Source: Psychrobacter raelei
GTDB lineage: Bacteria; Pseudomonadota; Gammaproteobacteria; Pseudomonadales; Moraxellaceae
DNA: 64,000 bases
Direction: 5' to 3'
Assembly: GCF_022631235.3 (NCBI RefSeq)
Contig: NZ_CP093310.2
Coordinates: forward strand, 1,116,001-1,180,000
Below, piece by piece: positions 1 to 8,248 of the stretch; position 1 is the first letter of the stretch; each line of letters starts with the position of its first letter. The notes below the pieces were generated by a model that made no database searches, was not told the origin of the DNA, and worked only from the letters and a program-made list of their open reading frames with translations. The position numbers and the translations under genes are program-made.

Positions 1-15
1 CGTTAGGAGCCATTA

Positions 16-1125
16 ATGACCACATCGCGTTTACCGAGCACAAATGCTGCGTCCAATATAGGACAGACAGATTTGCGCCATGATTATCAAGCACTGGCAG
101 CACGTGCCCGCCTTCGTTATGTGAGCGATGAGCAGCCTGGCTTCACTCGCAAACGCTGGGGCAAAGGCTTTACTTATAAAGATGCGCTGGGCAATACGGT
201 AAAAGACCCATCACTACGCAGCCGTTTTGATGCTTTGGCCATCCCGCCCATGTGGTCTGAGGTGTGGATTTGTGAGTATGAGGATGGGCACCTGCAATGT
301 ACAGGCCGTGACGAGAAAGGTCGTAAACAGTATTTATATCACGAGCAGTGGAATCAGGTACGCGATATGGCCAAGTTTGATGCGGTAATGGGATTTGGTG
401 ACGTGCTGCCTAAGCTGCGCGCACAAGTTGAGCAAGATCTTGCGGCGCCAGCGCTTAGCCGTGCTAACGTATTGGCGGCGGTAGTAAAACTACTTGAAAC
501 CACCTTAATTCGTATCGGCAATGACCGCTATGCTAAGCAAAACAACAGCTATGGTCTGAGCACTTTGCGCAGCCGTCATGTCACTGAGACTGAGGAGGGG
601 CTTGCTTTTGACTTTGTCGGAAAAAGCTCTAAAGCGCATCATATTGAGCTGCAAGATGAGCGTTTAGTTGACATTGTTCAGGCGTGTTCTGATTTACCAG
701 GCTATCGCATTTTTAAATATATCGATGAAGCTGGTGAGAAGCAGGTGGTCGAGAGCGGTGATATCAATGAGTATCTGCGTACCCATACTGGTTATGAGTA
801 TAGCGCTAAAGACTTCCGCACTTGGATGGCGACGGTGCTGGCGGCCGCTTATCTATATGAGTATGCCGATGATGAGGTGCTGGCAAGTGAGCCTGACAGT
901 AAGCTGCGTCAACAATTGGTGGTTGATATGGTTAAAGAGGTGGCGCGTAATTTGGGCAATACGCCAAGTGTCTCGCGCACCTCTTATATTCATCCCAAAA
1001 TTATTGAGCGCTTTTTACAAGACAGCTTTATGGACGCTTATAAGCAGGGGCGGCGTGGCCGTAGCAAAAAATATCAATCGCTTGATGAAAAAGCAGTGTT
1101 GGCATTGTTAACCACAAACGAGTAA
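16..1125 (+). CDS. DNA topoisomerase IB (eukaryotic/poxvirus type)
   Basis: Relaxes supercoiled DNA by cutting one strand through a 3'-phosphotyrosyl link. The 369-residue protein has the family layout: an N-terminal domain (about 30-110) and a C-terminal catalytic domain (about 140-340). Visible catalytic residues are Arg166 (in RIGNDRYA), a Gly-Lys-Ser loop near 205, Arg268 (in KDFRTW) and the nucleophile Tyr324 (in TSYIHP). The ATG at 16 has a good ribosome-binding site (TAGGAG at 4-9). Bacterial copies are usually about 330-370 residues, so this is full length. The gene is followed by a 91-base gap before the cardiolipin synthase gene and could be cotranscribed with it. Its cellular role in bacteria is not well defined. 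Confidence 0.93.
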   Translation: MTTSRLPSTNAASNIGQTDLRHDYQALAARARLRYVSDEQPGFTRKRWGKGFTYKDALGNTVKDPSLRSRFDALAIPPMWSEVWICEYEDGHLQCTGRDEKGRKQYLYHEQWNQVRDMAKFDAVMGFGDVLPKLRAQVEQDLAAPALSRANVLAAVVKLLETTLIRIGNDRYAKQNNSYGLSTLRSRHVTETEEGLAFDFVGKSSKAHHIELQDERLVDIVQACSDLPGYRIFKYIDEAGEKQVVESGDINEYLRTHTGYEYSAKDFRTWMATVLAAAYLYEYADDEVLASEPDSKLRQQLVVDMVKEVARNLGNTPSVSRTSYIHPKIIERFLQDSFMDAYKQGRRGRSKKYQSLDEKAVLALLTTNE

Positions 1126-1216
1126 TCTATCTCACTTTAATCTTGAATAGTTAGGCGTTTATAGATCAGCGCAGTACATCTTCTTTTAATGGCATTAATT
1201 TTTTAGACACTCGACC

Positions 1217-2986
1217 ATGACTCGCTTTATTTTTGTCCCTGCGACATCGACTTCCACGTATCCGGCTTTAAGCGAAGAGCTTGAGGCGGCATCTGTGTGG
1301 CTACAGACCGTGTCGGCGGGCGACTGGGCTTGGCTTGGGGTCGCTATTCATATCACCCTAACGGTGTTTATGATCGTGCGTATCTTATCTACTCAGCGCA
1401 ATAATGGGATTGCCATTGCGTGGTTGGTATTGTTATTTGCCATCCCTTTTTTGAGTATTATTGCTTATGTCTTGGTGGGTGAACCCTATTTGGGAAAAAG
1501 CTATAAATCACGTAACTCACAAGCCCAAAAAATGCTAAAGGCTGTCGCCAAACGTGAAGCGATTCAGTTGGCCAAAGTCGATGATACTTTGCCGCAGCGC
1601 TATCAAGGAGTCAGTCGTATTGGTACTTTTGATACTGGATTTGGGGTGTATGATAAGCACAAGATGCAGCTACTGACCTCAGCACAGGCCACGTTTGAGT
1701 CGCTAATTTCTGATATTAATCATGCCACCACCTTAATTTTGATGGAGTTTTATATCATTTATCCCAAAGGCCGGGTCCAAGAGGTCTTTGAGGCTTTAAT
1801 TGCCGCAGCACAAAGAGGCGTGGAGTGTCAGATATTAGCAGATAGTGTGGGCAGTTTTAGCTTCTTTACTGATGACTGGCATAAGCGGCTAACGCAAGCA
1901 GGTGTGACCATCCATCAGTCGCTGCCAGTGGGGTTATTTAAGACCTTATTTAAACGTACGGACCTACGCAATCACCGCAAGATTGTGGTTATAGATGATG
2001 ATATTGGCTATACCGGTAGCTTCAACTTGGTTGATCCTGAGTTTTTTAAACAAGACAAGGCGGTAGGTCAGTGGATTGACTTAATTATGCGCATTGAAAG
2101 TGAGAAACCGGTAAGTGTGGTGACCGCTTTGGCCGCAGTGAATGTGACTGATATTGGTGCTGAGAGCCTAACTAATTTAAAAGAGCTTGGCTTGCGCATT
2201 GATAACAATATTAATATTTATACACGCAAACTGTATCGTCCCAAGCCGGCCATTAATGATATAAATGATAAGGCATCGGGTTATCTATCGCGGCAAATCG
2301 CCTCTTTTAACTTAAGTGATGAATATGGTCATGACTTTAAGGCCTCTGATCAAAAAGTACAGGAGGGGGCAGACGAGAGGTTGCCGCAGAAGCTGGCAGG
2401 CTATATGCAGCAAATTGCCAACTTGCCAGCAATAGATAATGTCATGGCGCAGCTCATTCCTTCAGCGCCGCGCATTACAGAGCATGTGATTTATAACACC
2501 TTATTGACTGTGTTTCACCGTGCAGATCGACGCATTCAAATTACCACCCCCTATTTTGTCCCTGATGAGGCGCTGTTAGCGGCGTTAACTACCGCGGCAA
2601 AACGAGGCGTGGAGGTGACTTTAATTTTACCCAAAAAGGTCGACTCGTTTTTTGTGCAGCATGCCTCACAAGCGTCGTACTCTATTTTGATGGAGGCTGG
2701 GGTTAATATTGCCTTATTTAATGGCGGTTTGTTGCATGCAAAGACGGTGGTGATTGATGATGACTACTGCTTATTTGGCACCGTCAATATGGACATGCGC
2801 AGCTTTTATCTGAATATGGAGATTAGCTTAGCGCTTTATACCCCAAGTATTGTGGCACAAGTGGTGCGCTGCCAGCAGGCGTATTTGACCCAGTGTGAGA
2901 TGCTGGATCTGGCACACTGGGAGAGCCGGCCGACTTATAAGCGTTTATTTGATTCGGGCATACGTTTGTTTAGCCCGTTATTGTAG
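1217..2986 (+). CDS. cls: Cardiolipin synthase, phospholipase D family
   Basis: Joins phosphatidylglycerol molecules (or PG with another phospholipid) into cardiolipin at the inner membrane. Two hydrophobic N-terminal segments (about 40-90) precede two PLD half-domains. Each has an HxK(x4)D motif: His253 in NHRKIVVIDDD and His507 in LHAKTVVIDDD, both followed by the GS/GT-x-N motif. The protein is 589 residues, against about 480-510 for typical Cls. The extra length is mainly a polar stretch of roughly 100 residues between the two PLD halves (about 300-400). No strong Shine-Dalgarno stands before the ATG at 1217. A weak hairpin near 2997-3013 may end transcription. Family assignment is secure; the exact paralogue (ClsA, B or C) is not. 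Confidence 0.92.
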   Translation: MTRFIFVPATSTSTYPALSEELEAASVWLQTVSAGDWAWLGVAIHITLTVFMIVRILSTQRNNGIAIAWLVLLFAIPFLSIIAYVLVGEPYLGKSYKSRNSQAQKMLKAVAKREAIQLAKVDDTLPQRYQGVSRIGTFDTGFGVYDKHKMQLLTSAQATFESLISDINHATTLILMEFYIIYPKGRVQEVFEALIAAAQRGVECQILADSVGSFSFFTDDWHKRLTQAGVTIHQSLPVGLFKTLFKRTDLRNHRKIVVIDDDIGYTGSFNLVDPEFFKQDKAVGQWIDLIMRIESEKPVSVVTALAAVNVTDIGAESLTNLKELGLRIDNNINIYTRKLYRPKPAINDINDKASGYLSRQIASFNLSDEYGHDFKASDQKVQEGADERLPQKLAGYMQQIANLPAIDNVMAQLIPSAPRITEHVIYNTLLTVFHRADRRIQITTPYFVPDEALLAALTTAAKRGVEVTLILPKKVDSFFVQHASQASYSILMEAGVNIALFNGGLLHAKTVVIDDDYCLFGTVNMDMRSFYLNMEISLALYTPSIVAQVVRCQQAYLTQCEMLDLAHWESRPTYKRLFDSGIRLFSPLL

Positions 2987-3097
2987 ATATATTATTGATA
3001 GCAATCGCTATTTTAAACATTTTAAATGGGGTAAAATAACGCCTATTTTTTCCGCCATTGGTTTTATTTCTTTTTATAAGGTGATATTGGGTCGATC

Positions 3098-4729
3098 ATG
3101 CCAGACAAAAATGCCACAACCTCCTCTGAACCACCCTCCGCCTTAAACGCAACTGCTGGCCAAAATGGCCAGGCCTTATCGCCGCCTTGGTATTATACTT
3201 TAGTGATAAAGCTGTTAAAGCCGCTGTATAGGATAGCACTGTGGCGTCGGCATAATAAAGCCAATAAGACAGGTTTGCCTGTGGCTGATTACAAAAGTGA
3301 AATTGATGCTCGATATGGCCGCCGCTACCCGCTGCCGCCGCGTTTGGCCACTGCCACAGAGGTCAGTGAGCGCACTTCGGCCTTTTATAACACTCTGATT
3401 TGGTGTCATGCCGTGTCACTGGGTGAGACCAATACCATTGCGCCTATGCTCAAGCAGATGCTCAAACAAGGCGCAAGGCTATGGATTACCAATACCACAC
3501 AGACTGGATTTGCTCGCACTGAGGCCTTGTTTGCTGAAGCAATAGCTGCCGGTCAAGTGGTGCACACTTTTGTGCCAGTAGATGACAAGGCTGTGATCCA
3601 AAAGTTTGTGGATAATGCCAAGCCAGATTTGGCCATGTTCGTTGAGACTGAGCTGTGGGCCAATATTTTAGCGGTTCTTAAGCAATCTAATATACCGTCA
3701 GTCTTAGTCAATGCCCGCTTATCCCAAAAATCTTATGACAACTATGCCAAACATGCTGCCGTTAGTAAGGGCATGGTCCACAACTTAACTATGATTATCG
3801 CCCAAGATGCCGACTCCGCTAAGCGCTTTCGTTATCTGGGTACTGATGTTGTTAAAATCCGCCGTGCCAACTCCTTAAAATGGTCGACCGGCTCCATGCA
3901 GCCAAAACCGCTAGATCAACTGCGCAGTGAATTTGCCGCAAATACTCAGGCTCTACAGCGGCCGATTTGGGTAGCCGGCAGTACGCATGATGGCGAGGAG
4001 ACTGCCGTGCTTAATGCCCATAAGCAGCTATTGACTCAGCCGCATATGGAGAACGCTTTACTTATCTTAGTGCCGCGCCATCCTGAGCGCTTTGATGCCG
4101 TGGCTGAGCTGATTGAACAGACTGGACTTAACTACCGCAGGCGCAGTGAGCAGCAACTGATTGATGCCGATACTCAAGTGTATTTGGCTGATACCATGGG
4201 GGAGCTGGGTGACTGTTATGAGCTGTCTGATGTGGCCTTGGTTGGTGGCTCTTTGGTCAATATCGGTGGTCATAATCCGATTGAAGCGGCCAGTCTGGCC
4301 AAGCCCATTATCATGGGGCCTTATACCCAGTCGTGTCATGAATTGGTGAGTGAGTTAAGCGCAGCTGGCGCCCTAGTGGTGGTAGACGCCGCTGAAGGCC
4401 ATGCCCAAAAGCGCAGTAATAAACAATCAGCGACTAAAGGCAGCGATGGGGGGCAAACACCGGCGCCGCAATCGACGCTGCTGCAAGCTGTGCTTCAGTG
4501 GCTAGCCTATCCTGAGCAAGCACAGCGGGCCGGCCAACTAGGCGCGCAGCTGGTGGCCAAAAAAAACGATGCCATGCAAAAGCAGCTAGCTATGATAGAG
4601 AGCTTATTGATTAAAAAGCAAATTGCCTTATCTGCTAAGCCAGATCCTAAACAAGAGCCGCTGGACCTTGATTACTTTAAAGTACGTACCCGCAGCGATA
4701 GCAGCGATGTGGACAGTGGCGAGCTATGA
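3098..4729 (+). CDS. waaA: 3-deoxy-D-manno-octulosonic acid (Kdo) transferase
   Basis: Transfers Kdo from CMP-Kdo to lipid A precursor on the cytoplasmic face of the inner membrane, starting the LPS core. An N-terminal hydrophobic anchor (about 30-50) leads into a GT-B glycosyltransferase. The acceptor-side motif WCHAVSLGE ends in the likely catalytic base Glu110; VETELW and the C-terminal donor-site motif GGSLVNIGGHNPIEAA are also present. The protein is 543 residues against about 425 in E. coli, with an extra N-terminal leader and a polar, Gln/Lys-rich C-terminal stretch (about 425-455 and the last 35 residues). It overlaps rsmE by 4 bases (ATGA), implying translational coupling. The same pairing of an LPS gene with rsmE is not one I can tie to a shared function. 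Confidence 0.94.
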   Translation: MPDKNATTSSEPPSALNATAGQNGQALSPPWYYTLVIKLLKPLYRIALWRRHNKANKTGLPVADYKSEIDARYGRRYPLPPRLATATEVSERTSAFYNTLIWCHAVSLGETNTIAPMLKQMLKQGARLWITNTTQTGFARTEALFAEAIAAGQVVHTFVPVDDKAVIQKFVDNAKPDLAMFVETELWANILAVLKQSNIPSVLVNARLSQKSYDNYAKHAAVSKGMVHNLTMIIAQDADSAKRFRYLGTDVVKIRRANSLKWSTGSMQPKPLDQLRSEFAANTQALQRPIWVAGSTHDGEETAVLNAHKQLLTQPHMENALLILVPRHPERFDAVAELIEQTGLNYRRRSEQQLIDADTQVYLADTMGELGDCYELSDVALVGGSLVNIGGHNPIEAASLAKPIIMGPYTQSCHELVSELSAAGALVVVDAAEGHAQKRSNKQSATKGSDGGQTPAPQSTLLQAVLQWLAYPEQAQRAGQLGAQLVAKKNDAMQKQLAMIESLLIKKQIALSAKPDPKQEPLDLDYFKVRTRSDSSDVDSGEL

Positions 4730-5439
4730 ACCTAATTTTATTAGATCAAGCGGAGCCATCTAGCGCTCAGACCGTACTTTGTGATCCGGCTCAAATTCAG
4801 CACATACACCAAGTGCTACAGCTTGGTGTTGGTGATCACTTAAAGGTGGGGCAAAAGCACGGAAATATAGGGACAGCTGTCATTAACGAGGTGCGCTCTG
4901 ATCAGATAATATTGACTGATATGGTGTTAACGACTGCGCCGCCGGCTAAGCTGGATTTGACTGTCATACTGGCGCTACCTCGGCCCAAAGTATTGCGCCG
5001 CCTGATTATGGATATGACGGCTATTGGTGTGCGAGATATTGTGCTGGTAAACAGCTATCGCACCGATAAAAGTTACTGGCAAAGCCCGATGTTAACTCGC
5101 CTAGATGAGTTTGTTCACGAGGGACTGCAGCAAGGGATGGACACGGTGCCACCCAATATTTATCTAAAAAAACGCTTTAAACCCTTTGTCGAAGACGAGC
5201 TGAGCCTTTGGGCACAAGCGCAGCAGGCAGTGGTGGCCCATCCTTATGCGGCGACAAGCTTTAGCGACTGGAGTGACCGCAATGGCTTGCCACAAATTTT
5301 GTGCATAGGTGCAGAAGGTGGCTGGATTGAATATGAAATTGAGCTGCTGCACAATAATGGCTGTCATAGCGTAAACTTAGGCGATCGCATCTTGCGTACC
5401 GAGGCAGCGGTCAATGCGTTATGTGGCCGCTACTTCTAA
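4726..5439 (+). CDS. rsmE: 16S rRNA m3U1498 methyltransferase RsmE
   Basis: Methylates N3 of U1498 in the decoding region of 16S rRNA using SAM. The 237-residue protein has an N-terminal PUA-like domain and a C-terminal SPOUT (knotted) domain. Diagnostic SPOUT motifs are IGAEGGWIEYE (the family's GPEGG loop) and LGDRILRTEAAVNAL near the C-terminus, which form the SAM-binding knot. Length is typical of the family. The start codon lies inside the waaA stop region, so translation is probably coupled to waaA. A short hairpin at 5498-5516 with a T-rich tail follows. Confidence 0.93.
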   Translation: MNLILLDQAEPSSAQTVLCDPAQIQHIHQVLQLGVGDHLKVGQKHGNIGTAVINEVRSDQIILTDMVLTTAPPAKLDLTVILALPRPKVLRRLIMDMTAIGVRDIVLVNSYRTDKSYWQSPMLTRLDEFVHEGLQQGMDTVPPNIYLKKRFKPFVEDELSLWAQAQQAVVAHPYAATSFSDWSDRNGLPQILCIGAEGGWIEYEIELLHNNGCHSVNLGDRILRTEAAVNALCGRYF

Positions 5440-5497
5440 AGCCGTTGTCGCACATATATTTTTGATAGATAAACAGGTAAGCTGCTAGGCCTATTAC

Positions 5498-5523
5498 AGG
5501 TTAAGTATTTTAACCTTGTTTTA
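5498..5523 (+). terminator. Probable intrinsic terminator after waaA-rsmE
   Basis: A 7-bp stem AGGTTAA/TTAACCT with a 5-base loop is followed by TGTTTTA. The stem is AT-rich and the T-run imperfect, so it is weaker than the other terminators in this window. Confidence 0.45.
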
Positions 5524-5563
5524 AATCTTCACCCCACTGTCCAAAAAATCATAGGTCTTAGCC

Positions 5564-6856
5564 ATGTTAAACCCTGTTCGTGCCAGCCTTCCTATTTTTG
5601 CCAAAGCAACCTTGGCGCTGATGGTAGCTGCGGTCAGCCTAACTGGGCTGGTAGGGTGCTCGAGCCGCTCAGACACAGATACTGCTCAAGATAAAAAAGA
5701 GCAGCCACTGATGAGCCAAGAGCGCTTTCAGGTAGGTACCGATCTTGATATGGCCATGCTCAAGCCGCTGAGCGATGCTTATAAACAAGAGACGGGCATT
5801 AGTATCGAGTGGGTGCCTGTGGATCGGCAAGTATTTACCATACATTTTGATGAAGAGCCGCCGTTACACTTCGATGTGCAGCTGCCCAAAGGGGTGGATA
5901 TGCTAATGATGCACAGCGCTTATAGCTTAGCCGATGCCAATGCCAGTCATGTGCTGCAACCGGTGGGGTCAGAGAAGCTCACCACCCGAGTGCCGGCGCA
6001 ATATAAAGACCCCCAAGGCCATTGGTTTGGGGTGGCCAAATATGCAAGAACCTTGGTGTATAACCGCAATAAGGTGAACGAGCCTGAGCTCATTAACTAC
6101 GCTGGACTTGCCGCAAAAAAATGGTACGGCCGCTTGTGCATGACCGATATTTATAGCCCAGAAAACCAAGCCATTGCTAAAATGATGATGTCGTATCGGG
6201 GCACGAAGCTGACCCCAGAGATTTTGGCCAATTGGCAAACCAATATGGGCCGCCCCTCAGCCAGTAATGAGGACATCTTAAAAAATATAGAGCAAGGCCG
6301 CTGTGATGTGGGTATTGTCGACAGCGATGTGTTCTGGCACCATGCCAAAACCCATCCCGACACACCCATTCGCTTAATGTGGGCCAATCAAATTAACCGC
6401 GGCACCCTGACTAATACCATTAGTATCGGTATGATTGATGAGGGTGAAGAGGTGGGTCAGGCATTGAGATTTATGGAGTGGTTGGTCAGTGACCGCGGGC
6501 AAGCGTTATTGGCTTTTTATACCAGTGCCTTTCCTGTGGTGGATATCAAGGATGACAGTATAAATATGCAGGCGCTGCGTCCTGAGTGGACTGAGTTTGA
6601 ACCAGACCTCACGGCGTTGCCGGACATTATTGCCAATCACAGCAAAATTGAGCCGCTTAAAATGGAGCCTGAGCCGGTGCTTGAAGATAAAGCCGGCGCT
6701 GCTGCTAGCACCAAAGACAATAGCGAGGCCGAAGCAGCGGTACAAAACGATTTAACCCAGGCTTCTAAACAGGCTGCCTTACAGCGTACACAGGCTGCCC
6801 AATCTGAGGCAGCAGGGGGTACTACGCCGCCTATAGTGATGCAAAATGTAGAGTAA
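5564..6856 (+). CDS. Iron-type ABC transporter substrate-binding lipoprotein, degenerate metal site
   Basis: A periplasmic binding protein of the ferric-iron (FbpA/FutA) group, anchored as a lipoprotein: hydrophobic leader and lipobox ending LTGLVGC. It aligns along its length with the next gene's product (KYARTLVYNR against LRARTIFYDP; GRCDVGIVDSD against GQCEVGIANSY). Where the neighbour has three consecutive tyrosines (255-257), this protein has Asp-Val-Phe. It therefore lacks the tyrosine pair that binds Fe3+ in the family. A 70-residue Ala/Gln/Glu-rich tail follows the folded part. It sits directly upstream of the fbpABC-like genes on the same strand. It may bind a different ligand such as a chelate, act as an accessory protein, or be a diverging duplicate. 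Function is unproven. Confidence 0.8.
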   Translation: MLNPVRASLPIFAKATLALMVAAVSLTGLVGCSSRSDTDTAQDKKEQPLMSQERFQVGTDLDMAMLKPLSDAYKQETGISIEWVPVDRQVFTIHFDEEPPLHFDVQLPKGVDMLMMHSAYSLADANASHVLQPVGSEKLTTRVPAQYKDPQGHWFGVAKYARTLVYNRNKVNEPELINYAGLAAKKWYGRLCMTDIYSPENQAIAKMMMSYRGTKLTPEILANWQTNMGRPSASNEDILKNIEQGRCDVGIVDSDVFWHHAKTHPDTPIRLMWANQINRGTLTNTISIGMIDEGEEVGQALRFMEWLVSDRGQALLAFYTSAFPVVDIKDDSINMQALRPEWTEFEPDLTALPDIIANHSKIEPLKMEPEPVLEDKAGAAASTKDNSEAEAAVQNDLTQASKQAALQRTQAAQSEAAGGTTPPIVMQNVE

Positions 6857-6899
6857 AGCGGCTCAATGGGATAAGGTTTTAAATGAGATTGGTTAGTTA

Positions 6900-6928
6900 T
6901 TGATAATTGTTACTATTTGTATTAAGAT
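6900..6928 (+). promoter_or_regulatory. Sigma-70 promoter with overlapping Fur-like box
   Basis: TTGATA (6900-6905), a 17-base spacer and TAAGAT (6923-6928) make a good sigma-70 promoter 80 bases before the iron-binding-protein gene. The sequence at 6901-6915 matches the Fur 7-1-7 consensus TGATAATnATTATCA at 11 of 14 positions, including the whole left half. It overlaps the -35 and spacer, where bound Fur would block RNA polymerase. Iron repression of the importer fits this, but the right half-site is weak. Confidence 0.6.
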
Positions 6929-7007
6929 GCCAATCTGTGTTTAATTACAGGATTGTAACAAACACAGTTTAGACCAAACTAAAAATCAATTCTCTAAAGA
7001 GGCCAAA

Positions 7008-8126
7008 ATGGGTACAGATAGACAAGTAACAGCAGTAGCACATTCAGGAGTAACAAAATACTCATTACTGAGTGCAGCTGTGATTGGTGCATTGGCATTA
7101 ACTGGATGTAATAAGCCTGCAGATCAAACTCAAACTACTGAAACCGAAAACAGCGCAGAAGTGGCACCCACTGCTGACGCCAAAACTGTAACCATTTACT
7201 CCTCACGCAATGAGCAGCTTATCCAGCCTTTATTAGATGAGTTTACTAAAGAAACGGGTATTCCCGTAGAGCTTGTGACTGATGACAGCGGCCCACTTAT
7301 GGCGCGTTTGCAAGCAGAAAGCACCAATACCCCCGCCGATATGCTATTGACTGTAGATGCCGGTAACTTATGGCAAGCTGCGCAGCAAGGCCTACTACAG
7401 CCTCTAAACTCTGAAGTTGTGAACAGCAATGTCCCTGCAAAATACCATTCAGTAGATGACTTATGGACTGGTCTCTCCCTGCGTGCACGTACTATTTTTT
7501 ATGATCCAGCCAAAGTAAACCCAAGCGACTTATCTACTTATGCAGATCTTGCTGATCCAAAATGGAAAGGCAAATTGTGCCTTCGCACCTCCAAAAAAGT
7601 ATATAACCAGTCTTTAGTCGCCAGCATGATTGAGCATTTAGGCGCTCAAAAGACCGAAGAAATTGTGAAAGGCTGGGTAGCAAACTTAGCCGCCCCTGTG
7701 TTTAGTAATGATACCAAGCTGTTAGAAGCCATTGCCTCCGGTCAATGTGAAGTTGGTATTGCAAATAGCTACTACTATGGCCGTATCTTGGATGAAAACC
7801 CAAGCTTCCCTGTAAAACTATTTTGGGCCAACCAAGGGGAAGGCGCTGAAGCAACTGGTACACATGTGAACGTATCGGGTGCAGGTATTATCAAATCCTC
7901 TGATAACGTAGAGGGCGCTCGTAAGCTGATTGAGTGGTTATCATCAGATACCGCCCAAGGCAAATACGCCAGCAGTGATAAAGAATTCCCAGTAAAAGAA
8001 GGGATTGATGAGTCAGACATGTTGCGCTCATGGGGCAGCTTCAAGCAAGACGACATCAATGTGAGCATCTTTGGCCAGCGTCAAGCTGAAGCGGTTCAAT
8101 TAATGGATCGTGCAGGATACGAATAA
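7008..8126 (+). CDS. fbpA: Ferric iron ABC transporter, periplasmic substrate-binding lipoprotein
   Basis: Captures Fe3+ in the periplasm and delivers it to the permease encoded next. The 372-residue product has a hydrophobic leader with lipobox ALTGC near residue 34, a Thr/Glu-rich linker, and then the binding fold starting at VTIYSSRNEQLIQPLL, a very typical FbpA/FutA opening. The metal-ligand motif SYYYGR (Tyr255-Tyr257) is intact. AAGAGG lies just upstream of the ATG. It belongs with the permease (8249) and ATPase (9987) genes on the same strand, separated by 122 and 136 bases; a Fur-like promoter lies upstream. Symbol is by family; the protein could equally be named FutA or AfuA. Confidence 0.92.
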   Translation: MGTDRQVTAVAHSGVTKYSLLSAAVIGALALTGCNKPADQTQTTETENSAEVAPTADAKTVTIYSSRNEQLIQPLLDEFTKETGIPVELVTDDSGPLMARLQAESTNTPADMLLTVDAGNLWQAAQQGLLQPLNSEVVNSNVPAKYHSVDDLWTGLSLRARTIFYDPAKVNPSDLSTYADLADPKWKGKLCLRTSKKVYNQSLVASMIEHLGAQKTEEIVKGWVANLAAPVFSNDTKLLEAIASGQCEVGIANSYYYGRILDENPSFPVKLFWANQGEGAEATGTHVNVSGAGIIKSSDNVEGARKLIEWLSSDTAQGKYASSDKEFPVKEGIDESDMLRSWGSFKQDDINVSIFGQRQAEAVQLMDRAGYE

Positions 8127-8248
8127 CCTATTATTGACATTAAAATAGTAGCAAGATTGTGACACTGCGCTAGAGAGAAAACCAAAATCAGTGCTAAAGT
8201 CAAAGGGCAGTGTTCACCGCTTGTCCTAGGGCTTGGCAATAGGGTTTT

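Noticed and set aside
2895..3146. Frame overlapping the end of cls and the start of waaA
   Set aside because: Shadow of two real genes in another frame; product has no coherent pattern.
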